Origin: an uncultured Bacilli bacterium
GTDB lineage: Bacteria > Bacillota_I > Bacilli_A > RF39 > UBA660
NCBI GenBank assembly: GCA_944359075.1
Contig: CALVSR010000009.1
Location: 1-35,677, forward strand
DNA length: 35,677 nucleotides
Direction of reading: 5' to 3'
Both the position numbers and the translations under genes were made by a program. Numbering within the stretch: position 1 is the stretch's first letter; every line of letters starts with the position of its first letter. Below are positions 1 to 7,547 of the stretch, in pieces. The notes beneath the pieces are model-generated. The model did no database searches. It saw nothing but the letters and a program-made list of their open reading frames with translations, and was not told the origin of the DNA.

Positions 1-109
1 TTGAAAAAACTTCCATTTACTCTTACAAATATACTTTTAGAACAGAATCTGAAATTTAACTTTTCATTTCACGTTTTCTTCAAATTTTTAGCAATTCATA
101 CTTGCCTAT

Positions 110-1021
110 TCATTTTCTTATCTTCTTTAATACCTTTTTAGAGGCATATTTTATAGAGCGAATCATTCCATTAGAATAGATTCCTTTTATTGTTTGTTTA
201 GAGCTTTCTTCTTTATTTAGCTTTGTAAAATATTCTAAAATTTTTTCCCTAATTGTTTCAATATTAGATTCTTCTATATTCTCTCCTAAATAATTCAGTA
301 AACTCTTAGGAAGCTTATGAATATCTCTTATTAATTTTTGATAATAAATAGTCACTTCGTTTTTGCTATTGGTTTTAAAATAAAGATTACTAAAGCCATA
401 GATTTCTTGAAAACTATCATAACTACCTTCTACTATATTTAAAACTTTTCTAGGATTTTCGGCAAATTTCATTCTCGTATCTCCTAAATAAGATAATCCA
501 CAGATCTGTGTATAAACATCCATTAATTTATAATGATTACCTTTTGGTAGAGTAAGCAATGCTGTAAATAATACTTTTTCTCTATTTTTTTGATTCATAT
601 CGGCAATCTCTTTAGATTCTACGATAGGTAATAACCTTTTTTGAAATCTACCTGGCAAATAAAAGCTTTCCCATGTATCCAAATATCTAAGCAAGTCTTT
701 TTCTTCAATTGTACCATATTTATAAATATTTCCATTCTCCATAATATTACTTAAATAAGTAATTCCTGTAGATCCTTTTAGCTTATTAATGGATGCATGT
801 TTAAAATATCTTTTTCCAATAAACGAATAATCTTGAGGATTTAATTTCATATTTTCTAAATGCCATTCTTTTAAATCCTCTACTACTAAAATTAAATCAA
901 TTTGTGGTTTGTCCTTATTCGTATATCCAGTTTGTTTAAAGATACCAGATCCATAGCCATAGGCTGCTTTTACTTTAGGCCTTTTTGATACAAATTTTGT
1001 GATCTTATCTATATTTTTCAT
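110..1021 (-). CDS. Tam41/Mmp37-family phosphatidate cytidylyltransferase-like protein
   Basis: The family (mitochondrial Tam41/TAMM41) makes CDP-diacylglycerol from phosphatidate and CTP with a nucleotidyltransferase fold. The match runs through the protein: YGYGSGIFKQ at about 21-30, the acidic KPQID at 38-42, WH at 53-54, DYSF at 64-67, KYG at 101-103, WES..L.GRFQK at 117-128, GLSYLGDTRM at 175-184, KVLNIV soon after, and a C-terminal STKG-like segment (KQTIKGIYSNG). Length, 303 aa, fits the family core. There is no signal peptide; a basic tail could favour peripheral membrane contact (inference). It follows the desulfoferrodoxin gene by about 15-30 bases and is probably cotranscribed. ATG at 1021 is chosen over an in-frame TTG at 1033; neither has a strong ribosome site. 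It ends in TGA. Most bacteria use the unrelated integral membrane enzyme CdsA for this step. Family membership is confident; activity in this organism is inferred. Confidence 0.85.
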   Translation of the reverse strand: MKNIDKITKFVSKRPKVKAAYGYGSGIFKQTGYTNKDKPQIDLILVVEDLKEWHLENMKLNPQDYSFIGKRYFKHASINKLKGSTGITYLSNIMENGNIYKYGTIEEKDLLRYLDTWESFYLPGRFQKRLLPIVESKEIADMNQKNREKVLFTALLTLPKGNHYKLMDVYTQICGLSYLGDTRMKFAENPRKVLNIVEGSYDSFQEIYGFSNLYFKTNSKNEVTIYYQKLIRDIHKLPKSLLNYLGENIEESNIETIREKILEYFTKLNKEESSKQTIKGIYSNGMIRSIKYASKKVLKKIRK

Positions 1022-1048
1022 TTGATTCAACAACTTTCTATCAGAGAA

Positions 1049-1414
1049 TTACTCAACATCAGTAACCCATAATCCGTGTTTATTACAATAACTATATAAT
1101 TTACTATTTGGATAATAAGTAAATTCTACTTTAGCTTCATCCGTACTGTTTAGATAGATGGTTTCTTCTTGATTCCCATGTTGATAAGTAATAAAAGTAA
1201 TATAGTGTTCTTCTTCCATAACATGAGGAACATGGACTTTAATTTTATCTCCTATCTTTTCATACTGTGGTAAGTGTTTTTCAAAAGAGGCATCCTTAGA
1301 ATTAAGAGATACTTCTACCATTTCTTCTCCACAACATTGAATCTTGCAGTTACCATTACACTCTTCTAATACTTTTACCAAAGCTCCACAACTATTACAT
1401 TTTACTAATTTCAT
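1049..1414 (-). CDS. dfx: Desulfoferrodoxin (two-iron superoxide reductase)
   Basis: It reduces superoxide to hydrogen peroxide in the cytoplasm without making oxygen, a defence typical of anaerobes. The N-terminal desulforedoxin-like domain has C6-x2-C9 and the vicinal pair C27-C28, the usual Fe(Cys)4 ligands. The catalytic neelaredoxin domain has EKH (H47), PHVMEEEH (H64 and H70) and CNKHGLW (C110 and H113), which complete the four-His one-Cys centre, with the conserved Glu45-Lys46. Length, 121 aa, is normal. A clear ACGGAGG ribosome site at 1423-1429 fixes the ATG at 1414. It has its own promoter after the ddl terminator and leads directly into the Tam41-like gene. Confidence 0.93.
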   Translation of the reverse strand: MKLVKCNSCGALVKVLEECNGNCKIQCCGEEMVEVSLNSKDASFEKHLPQYEKIGDKIKVHVPHVMEEEHYITFITYQHGNQEETIYLNSTDEAKVEFTYYPNSKLYSYCNKHGLWVTDVE

Positions 1415-1433
1415 ATTTTCTACCTCCGTTTCT

Positions 1434-1463
1434 ATTATAAACTGTTTTTCTATAAAAATCCAA
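1434..1463 (-). promoter_or_regulatory. Promoter for dfx and the Tam41-like gene
   Basis: On the minus strand, TTGGAT (1458-1463) and a consensus TATAAT (1434-1439) are separated by 18 bases. It lies just after the ddl terminator and 20 bases before the dfx start codon. Confidence 0.6.
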
Positions 1464-1493
1464 GAAAAAAGCTAAGGATATTTTCCTTAACTT
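1462..1493 (-). terminator. Intrinsic terminator after ddl
   Basis: A 10-bp stem, with one G-T pair, has arms at 1469-1478 and 1484-1493 around a 5-base loop. It is followed on the minus strand by a T run. It starts three bases after the ddl stop codon. Confidence 0.85.
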
Positions 1494-1496
1494 TAA

Positions 1497-2714
1497 TTAT
1501 CTTAATTTTCCTTTAGATCCTTTCATACCTTTGAAACCACCAAGTTCAGTAAATCCCTTTAAAATATTAGTATCAAATGAATGTGTTTTGGCTACTCTCT
1601 TTTTGTAATCACGAATACCAATATTAATCATATCATCTAATAATTCAGTATATTCTTTACCAGTTGGTTCCCATAAATAGAATGATAATGATCCTGGAAT
1701 ATTATTCACTTCATTGATATAAATTTTATTCGTTTCAGTATCTACTAAAAAGTCAATTCTAACAACACCACTAGAGCCAAGTGCTTTAAATGCATGGATA
1801 GCAACTTCTTCAATTTCTTCCTTCATATCCTCTTTAATTGGTGCTGGAATTACACGATTAGCAGAAACCATACCTTTAGAAGTTTTAAATTTTCCTCCTA
1901 ATTTTCCTTTTGTCTTTCCGCCACCTATATACTTATCTTCATAGGTTAAAAAATCTTTCGTTGGAATTACCTGCTCAATTGCACTTACTTGCTGATTTTC
2001 ATAGTTTCCTAGGACACTAATATTTACTTCCATTAAATTTTCAACTAATTTTTCAACTACAATCTTATGATCATACTTAATAGCATCATCAATTGCTACT
2101 TTTACATCTTCTTGATTGTGTGCTGTTTTGATACCTACACTGCTTCCTAAGGTTGCAGGCTTTACAATAACAGGATAACCAAGTTTTTTAATATTAGCAA
2201 AAATACTATCTGGATCATCTTCATATTCTGAATCATAGAACCAAATATACTTACAAATAGGAAGTTTTTGAGATTCAAAAATCTCTTTCATAAATACTTT
2301 ATCTTGACCTACGACAGATGCATAAACATCTGAACCAACAAATGGGATACCAATGGATTGTAGGTAACCTTGAAGTACTCCATCTTCTACATTGGTTCCA
2401 TGAACAATAGGAAATACAATATCAAGCTCTTTTACAATATTTTTAAATCCCTTTTTATTCTGAAGAACAAATTTTCCATCTTTTTCATAGAGAACAACAT
2501 TTTTAGCATACTTTTTAATTAAAGATAAATCACTGTAAGTTTCAATCTCTTTTAACATTTCTCCCGTATACCATTCTCTATTTTTGGTAATGTAGATAGG
2601 AATAATATCATATTTTTCACTATCCATTTTATTCATTGCTTGAATTGCAGAGATAATGCTAACTTCATGTTCTACACTTTCTCCACCAAAAATAACACCT
2701 AATCTAATCTTCAT
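1497..2714 (-). CDS. ddl: D-alanine--D-alanine ligase
   Basis: An ATP-grasp ligase that joins two D-Ala for the peptidoglycan stem peptide. The start IRLGVIFGG followed by ESVEHEVSI, the IVFPIVHG segment, VIVKPATLGSSVGI (ATP site), EVNISVLG, RIDFLVD and the metal-binding INEVNNIPGS are all present. It is about 405 aa, somewhat longer than typical Ddl (roughly 300-370), because of internal insertions and a Gly/Lys-rich tail (about 385-405). ATG at 2714 is chosen over an in-frame GTG at 2723 because AGGAG, overlapping the murF stop codon, is spaced about 8 bases from the ATG. It lies directly downstream of murF, whose substrate it makes. Van-type ligases (D-Lac or D-Ser) share the fold; with murF adjacent and no vanX or vanT in view, a housekeeping role is more likely. 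Confidence 0.92.
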   Translation of the reverse strand: MKIRLGVIFGGESVEHEVSIISAIQAMNKMDSEKYDIIPIYITKNREWYTGEMLKEIETYSDLSLIKKYAKNVVLYEKDGKFVLQNKKGFKNIVKELDIVFPIVHGTNVEDGVLQGYLQSIGIPFVGSDVYASVVGQDKVFMKEIFESQKLPICKYIWFYDSEYEDDPDSIFANIKKLGYPVIVKPATLGSSVGIKTAHNQEDVKVAIDDAIKYDHKIVVEKLVENLMEVNISVLGNYENQQVSAIEQVIPTKDFLTYEDKYIGGGKTKGKLGGKFKTSKGMVSANRVIPAPIKEDMKEEIEEVAIHAFKALGSSGVVRIDFLVDTETNKIYINEVNNIPGSLSFYLWEPTGKEYTELLDDMINIGIRDYKKRVAKTHSFDTNILKGFTELGGFKGMKGSKGKLR

Positions 2715-2725
2715 ACTCTTCACTC

Positions 2726-4321
2726 CTATTCATTATATGTATCTGGCAAATCATTTTCAAATAATGCATACATATCTTCTTTTTTCTTTAAAGTCTGTAG
2801 TAAATTATATGCATCATACACACTATTTACAATAAATAATTTATCTTTATCATATCCACATTCATTTAATCCTTCAAAAATTGGTCTTGTCTTCTTTTCT
2901 CCAACTAAAATCACATAATCGGCAACACTAGCAATCTGGGTACCAAAAATATGATTCAATTCATCTTCTTTTTCACCAAGTTCTGTCATACCTGGTGTAA
3001 CAACTACTTTCATACCTGGCATCATATTTAAGACATCCAGAGCAACTTTGGCTCCTACTGGATTTGAATTATAAGCGTCATTAATTTGATACATATAGCC
3101 ATAGTTTCTAAGCTCTAATCTACTTTCAACAGGCCTTACTTTTCTTACTCCTTGCTGTAATTCTTTGATCGTAATTCCAAATTCACGACCTAAAGCAATT
3201 CCTGCTAGAATATTATAAATATTATGATTTCCTAGCAATTTGGTTTCGAAAGGATATTTTTTATCATCGCCTTTAAAAATAACATTGAACTTACTACCTT
3301 TATGATTGCATTCAATATCACATGCTCTGACATCGACATCTTTTTCATCAATTCCGATCCAAACTTTTTTACATTTGCTTTTTATTTGATAAGAAACTTG
3401 TTTCGGATCATCTCTATTTAATACAGCAACTCCATCATCTGGCAAGCTCTCAATCAACTCAAATTTTGTTTTTACAATGTTTTCAGGACTACCAAAGGTT
3501 TCCAAATGAGCTAGACCAATTCTAGTTAGAATTCCATATTTAGGATGAACCATATCACAAAGAGTTTTGATTTCTCCTCGTTTGTAAGCACCCATTTCAG
3601 CAATAAAAATATCATCAAATTTATCTAAATGATTATTAATTGTAATCATAAGTCCATATTCTGTATTTAAATTTCTTGGTGTTGGTCTAGAAATAAATTT
3701 GATATTTAAAATATCGTTTAAAATGTTCTTACTACTTGTTTTTCCATAGCTACCAGTAATTCCTACTACTTTCAAGTTAGTCATACTTTTTAATTTATTT
3801 TTTGCTTTTGTTTCATAATATTTATATACAAATTTTTCTACTGGTGTATTTATTATTTTCGCAATCTCTACAATAAAATAACTAAAATAAGTGATAGCGG
3901 CTTCTATCAACAACATCAAATAACCATTGTGGCGGTTCACAAAATAAACGATAATAGGAAGAACAAATAATATAGTAAGTGTAAAAATTAATCTTCTTAC
4001 TCTTTTGGTGATTACTAATGGTTTTTTCACTTGCTCTGTTTTGCGGTTATTTAAAATGCGAATACTTTCTAGTCCATAAAGAACTAAAGCTATTATTACA
4101 AGAAAGAAAGATAATTCATTATCTAATAAGTAAGCAATTGCTATTAGAATTAAAGAAATAAAATCCAGACTAACAAACACTGTTTTTAGATTTCTTTTGA
4201 TCCACTTCATATAACGATTATTTTCATTATATAAGTTTTGCTGTAACATATGTAAACTTTTTTTATTTTTGATCACATTAAAAATTAAAATAATCAAAAA
4301 ACTAATGGTATAAATATTCAT
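2726..4321 (-). CDS. murF: Membrane-anchored MurF-type UDP-MurNAc-tripeptide:D-Ala-D-Ala ligase
   Basis: Mur ligase that adds D-Ala-D-Ala to the UDP-MurNAc-tripeptide. The central ATPase domain shows ITGSYGKTSSKN (about 184-195), the NLNTEYG segment, the FIAEMGAYKRGEI magnesium region, and LTRIGLAHLETFGS. The C-terminal domain includes DAYNSNP and VVTPGMTELG. The N-terminus is unusual. In place of the soluble uridine-binding domain of standard MurF, residues 1-160 contain about five hydrophobic helices (roughly 2-17, 46-66, 69-86, 110-128, 133-153) with basic loops. The protein should therefore sit in the membrane with its ligase domain in the cytoplasm. A clear AGGAGG precedes the ATG. It lies between an alpha/beta hydrolase gene and ddl in one operon. 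MurF is preferred over MurT-like or CphA-like ligases because of ddl next door. Confidence 0.85.
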   Translation of the reverse strand: MNIYTISFLIILIFNVIKNKKSLHMLQQNLYNENNRYMKWIKRNLKTVFVSLDFISLILIAIAYLLDNELSFFLVIIALVLYGLESIRILNNRKTEQVKKPLVITKRVRRLIFTLTILFVLPIIVYFVNRHNGYLMLLIEAAITYFSYFIVEIAKIINTPVEKFVYKYYETKAKNKLKSMTNLKVVGITGSYGKTSSKNILNDILNIKFISRPTPRNLNTEYGLMITINNHLDKFDDIFIAEMGAYKRGEIKTLCDMVHPKYGILTRIGLAHLETFGSPENIVKTKFELIESLPDDGVAVLNRDDPKQVSYQIKSKCKKVWIGIDEKDVDVRACDIECNHKGSKFNVIFKGDDKKYPFETKLLGNHNIYNILAGIALGREFGITIKELQQGVRKVRPVESRLELRNYGYMYQINDAYNSNPVGAKVALDVLNMMPGMKVVVTPGMTELGEKEDELNHIFGTQIASVADYVILVGEKKTRPIFEGLNECGYDKDKLFIVNSVYDAYNLLQTLKKKEDMYALFENDLPDTYNE

Positions 4322-4330
4322 AATTACCTC

Positions 4331-5053
4331 CTACAAAAAATTATGTAATATATTAATCACTTGTGGTAACGCTTCTAAATAGGCATAATGAGTACAACCA
4401 GGAAGTTCTACTAGTCCGCCATCTACCAACAAAGCCTCTAGCTCTTTTGCTTCTTCAATAGGTGCCTCTGTATCATTGGTTCCCCATATTAGTAATGTTG
4501 GGCATTGAATCTTTTTGGCATAATTACTTAAGTCTTCATGAATCACATTTACCAAAGTTTCTCTCATAATAGGCGTTGCTTTTCGATAATCAGGGGAACC
4601 TATATATTTTTTGGCATATTCCCCAATTTTATTCATTCCTGGTATTTTTTTAGCAGTTTTCAGAATGCTTTCTTTTAATGATTTGTGTTCGTGTCTTACA
4701 CAAGGAGCACCAAATAATACTAATTTTTCTGTACTATTTCGAGATGCATATAGAATAGCTACTCTTCCACCAAAAGAATGTCCCATTATAATTGGCTTAT
4801 GGATATTCAAAATATCTAATAATTCTTCTAAAATTTCTACATAGTCATAAATGGTTAAAGAGTGATCTGGTTCACTACTTTCTCCAAAACCAGGAAAGTC
4901 TAGTATCGTAATACGATAATCTTGGAAAGCATCACCTAAAGGTTTCATCGTTTCAATATTTTGTCCCCAACCATGAAGTAAGACTATATTTTGCCCATTC
5001 TCACTACCATATTGTATGTAATGAACGTCCATACCTCTAATACATTTTTTCAT
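4331..5053 (-). CDS. Alpha/beta hydrolase
   Basis: A 240-aa soluble alpha/beta-hydrolase. HGWGQN near residue 27 provides the oxyanion-hole segment, GHSFGG (about 92-97) carries the nucleophile Ser, GTND (about 191-194) supplies the acid, and the late His is in CTHYAYLE. FPGFGESSEP is the usual strand-loop motif. There is no signal peptide. The substrate cannot be told; the family includes esterases, C-C hydrolases and haloperoxidases. It is the first gene of an operon with murF and ddl, starting 10 bases upstream of murF, so a link to wall or lipid metabolism is possible but unproven. The ribosome site GGTGG (5058-5062) supports the ATG at 5053. Confidence 0.85.
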   Translation of the reverse strand: MKKCIRGMDVHYIQYGSENGQNIVLLHGWGQNIETMKPLGDAFQDYRITILDFPGFGESSEPDHSLTIYDYVEILEELLDILNIHKPIIMGHSFGGRVAILYASRNSTEKLVLFGAPCVRHEHKSLKESILKTAKKIPGMNKIGEYAKKYIGSPDYRKATPIMRETLVNVIHEDLSNYAKKIQCPTLLIWGTNDTEAPIEEAKELEALLVDGGLVELPGCTHYAYLEALPQVINILHNFL

Positions 5054-5068
5054 CTTACCACCAAGAAA

Positions 5069-5097
5069 ATTATATCACTTAAACCCTTGTTACACAA
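5069..5097 (-). promoter_or_regulatory. Promoter for hydrolase-murF-ddl operon
   Basis: On the minus strand, consensus TATAAT (5069-5074) is preceded by TG one base away (extended -10). TTGTGT (5092-5097) lies 17 bases upstream as a partial -35. The promoter is 16 bases from the start codon. Confidence 0.6.
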
Positions 5098-5267
5098 TGA
5101 AAACAGTGATATTAATGTCAAATAAAGTAAAAAATCTCCAGATCAACATTTTAGTGTATATTATCTTTTTTGTTCTCATTACCATATTTTTACTATCACT
5201 ATTTTTGATATTATAACATCTTTATAGGTTCTATTTTTATATTCCTATGTCTATTCAGTAATTCTTT

Positions 5268-6389
5268 TTATTTAATAAAACGTTCCCAATGTTTATAAGT
5301 AGAAGAAGACACTGAATTATAAGCTCTATCTATTTGTTCTGATATTAATTTTGCCTTTTGTCTTAATGGGGATAATTCTGTGTAACAATCGCTATTAATA
5401 TAAGGTCTAGCCATCAAATCTTCAAACAAGCTAGCACGATCTTCTAATACATGTCGCTGCGCATAAGTATTGATAAAGTAATAGTTAGAAATAGGATTTG
5501 AACTATTAAAAACATAAGAATTATTATTTGTCCCATAAACAAAATCGCTTGGATTTAAAGCTTGATAAGATTCGTAATGTTTTTCTGGATATAATTTTAT
5601 CTCTAAATAGCAGTCTATATAATGCATAATTTCATGATGGAGAGTTCTTTCAAAAAAACCGGTTGTTGTTAAGGTTATTTTAATATCAGAATAATATTGC
5701 TTATCTGTTAGTCCAGCAAATGAATTAGAAGGAACCCTTTCTATTAAATAAAAGGTAACAGGCATTCCAGCATCTTTCATTTCTTTAAAAAATCCGGCTG
5801 GATATACTTTTAAAGCTGCTTCTATTCTGGATAGGTAGGAATTTATTCTTCCACTATCTGTCATTAAAACTGGGTTTTCTCCTCTTGGTTTATAACTACC
5901 TATTTCACTACCATATTTAATGGTAACATTATAGGTTGACATAATTTGATTTCTTTTTTCATTATTTAATTCCTCTTGAGTTTTTTCTACAGGTTCTTCC
6001 TCTTTTTCTGGCGTTTCATCAGGAGATTCTATAGGTACATCACTTTCAGAATTAGAATTTGAATTATCTTCCGTTATTTCTGTTTTACTTTCTTCTTGAT
6101 TTTGATTGGAATCCTTCTTATTATTTACTTCTTGGTTTTCTTGAACAGCATCAGTATTATCATCCTGTGGTTCTTCTACTTCCGGTATATTTTCTGATGG
6201 TTGATTTTCTTCTTCTACTGTTTCATCATCTACTTTTACTTCTTCTGATTGTTCTTGATTATTTTCCAAACTACTAATATTGGTATCAAACGAATGTTGC
6301 TTAAAGGCAAATATATAAACAATAACTGAAATGCAAATAACAGCTACAAAACTGGTTATTCCTAATAAAATCTTTTGCTTTCTTTTCAT
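5268..6389 (-). CDS. Secreted or membrane-anchored putative zinc metallopeptidase
   Basis: Residues 1-6 are basic and about 7-29 form a hydrophobic signal or anchor helix. A long acidic Glu/Asp/Asn/Ser/Pro-rich linker (about 35-145) follows, then a compact catalytic domain. That domain has HHEIMHY (HExxH zinc motif) and about 60 residues later HVLEDRASLFEDLM, where a Glu could be the third zinc ligand, gluzincin-style. The linker probably spans the wall so that the peptidase acts outside. The substrate is unknown. ATG at 6389 is chosen over TTG at 6395 because GAGGTG is spaced correctly for it. No partner gene is close: both flanks are AT-rich non-coding DNA of 200-350 bases, so it is probably monocistronic. 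Confidence 0.75.
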   Translation of the reverse strand: MKRKQKILLGITSFVAVICISVIVYIFAFKQHSFDTNISSLENNQEQSEEVKVDDETVEEENQPSENIPEVEEPQDDNTDAVQENQEVNNKKDSNQNQEESKTEITEDNSNSNSESDVPIESPDETPEKEEEPVEKTQEELNNEKRNQIMSTYNVTIKYGSEIGSYKPRGENPVLMTDSGRINSYLSRIEAALKVYPAGFFKEMKDAGMPVTFYLIERVPSNSFAGLTDKQYYSDIKITLTTTGFFERTLHHEIMHYIDCYLEIKLYPEKHYESYQALNPSDFVYGTNNNSYVFNSSNPISNYYFINTYAQRHVLEDRASLFEDLMARPYINSDCYTELSPLRQKAKLISEQIDRAYNSVSSSTYKHWERFIK

Positions 6390-6734
6390 ACACAAACACC
6401 TCTTAAAACATCTCTAAAACATATATGAATACTATATTATCTCTACTATACTTCTATCCAAATCTTTTATTATCAAATTATTAAATGAATACATAAAAAA
6501 CAGTGCATACCTCAAAATTTTAGTTTTAAAAATTGATAAAATTCCTTTTCTGATTCATAAATTCAAATACTCAATCTAAATTTCTAAATATTCATTAAAT
6601 AAAATTGAATCCATGCTATTTTTTACTAAATCATAAGTATGTGTTTTTCGAGATTATAACATAAATACATATTGAAAATCAAGATAACTATCTAATCGTT
6701 CTGTGTATGTAGAGTTTTCAAGTAAAAAGTAACA
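6390..6734. other. AT-rich intergenic region with possible promoter and no intact gene
   Basis: This stretch of about 345 bases lies between murI and the metallopeptidase gene and has no ORF of useful length. On the minus strand, around 6690-6590, a reading frame broken by one stop looks faintly coding, but I cannot link it to a family. No terminator is evident for murI. A promoter candidate lies at 6653-6682. Confidence 0.5.
6653..6682 (-). promoter_or_regulatory. Candidate promoter upstream of the metallopeptidase gene
   Basis: On the minus strand, TTGATT (6677-6682), 18 bases and TATAAT (6653-6658). It lies about 265 bases from the start codon, so if used it makes a long leader. In DNA this AT-rich a chance match is possible. 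Confidence 0.35.
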
Positions 6735-7475
6735 TCACTTTAATAACTCATAAAACCTAGATTCCTTATCTTTTCTATTAGCAGAATCATAAAAACGAAT
6801 ACTACCACCATGATTAGAAAGTAGATTTTTTTCTTCCAGTAATGTCTTAAGTCTCTGTGCTACTCCTTTACCACCATCATAGAAAGTGATATCACCAAGA
6901 ATATTTTTGATTTCTTCTTTCATTAAAGGATAATGTGTACATCCTAGAACTACTACTTCAATTTGATCTTCTTTTGGCAATATTTGTTTTAGATAGGAGT
7001 GAATTTTAATATGATCATCATTTTCAATTAAATTAGCCAATTCGGGACAAGCCAGTAAAGTTGTATTTCCATTATCATAAAGATGATAAAGAGATGAGAA
7101 GCGTTCACTTTGAATCGTTGCAGGGGTTGCCATTACCAAAGTTTTTTTATTTTTAGCATGGTCATATACCATTTTATAAGCTGGCTCAATTCCTACAATG
7201 ATTATATTTTCATATTTTTTTCTAATATCATCAATTGCCAAAGCAGTAGCTGTATTACAGGCAAATACTACTGCTTTACAATTTTTTTTGATAAAAATAT
7301 TCATAATATGATCTACATATTGAAATATTTCTTTCTTTGTTTTTTCACCATAAGGATTATGAATAGAATCACTATAATAAATATAATTTTCGTGTGGTAG
7401 TATTTTTAATATCTCTTTTAAGACCGTAACCCCGCCAATACCAGAATCCAAAATACCTATAGGATCATTCTTCAT
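6735..7475 (-). CDS. murI: Glutamate racemase
   Basis: It interconverts L- and D-glutamate to supply D-Glu for peptidoglycan. The N-terminal GILDSGIGG, the first catalytic Cys in VFACNTATA, and the second in VVLGCTHYPLM are present, and the length (about 246 aa) is near the family norm. A longer frame begins at 7508, but GAGGT lies at the right distance from the ATG at 7475 and a promoter-like element overlaps the would-be N-terminal extension, so 7475 is the better start. A terminator separates it from the J-domain gene upstream, so it is probably transcribed on its own. Confidence 0.93.
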   Translation of the reverse strand: MKNDPIGILDSGIGGVTVLKEILKILPHENYIYYSDSIHNPYGEKTKKEIFQYVDHIMNIFIKKNCKAVVFACNTATALAIDDIRKKYENIIIVGIEPAYKMVYDHAKNKKTLVMATPATIQSERFSSLYHLYDNGNTTLLACPELANLIENDDHIKIHSYLKQILPKEDQIEVVVLGCTHYPLMKEEIKNILGDITFYDGGKGVAQRLKTLLEEKNLLSNHGGSIRFYDSANRKDKESRFYELLK

Positions 7476-7498
7476 ATAATACCTCTTTTCTAACAACA

Positions 7499-7508
7499 AT
7501 TCTACCAC
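7499..7508 (-). promoter_or_regulatory. Extended -10 promoter for murI
   Basis: TAGAAT (7499-7504) with TGG immediately upstream gives an extended -10. No good -35 is seen. It sits between the upstream terminator and the murI ribosome site. Confidence 0.45.
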
Positions 7509-7516
7509 AATTTATG

Positions 7517-7547
7517 CAAAAAGAAACAAAGTTCTACTCTGTTTCTT
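7517..7547 (-). terminator. Terminator overlapping the J-domain gene stop codon
   Basis: Arms AAGAAACA and TGTTTCTT (7521-7528 and 7540-7547) form an 8-bp stem with an 11-base loop, followed by T residues on the minus strand. The 5' arm includes the TAA stop of the gene. Confidence 0.7.

Noticed and set aside
4611..4844. Plus-strand frame inside the alpha/beta hydrolase gene
   Set aside because: Antisense to the catalytic Ser region, with no ribosome site or recognisable protein.
1560..6300. The same string HSFDTNI in the Ddl C-terminal tail and after the metallopeptidase anchor
   Set aside because: Seven residues in unrelated, low-complexity contexts with different codons; chance is the simplest explanation.
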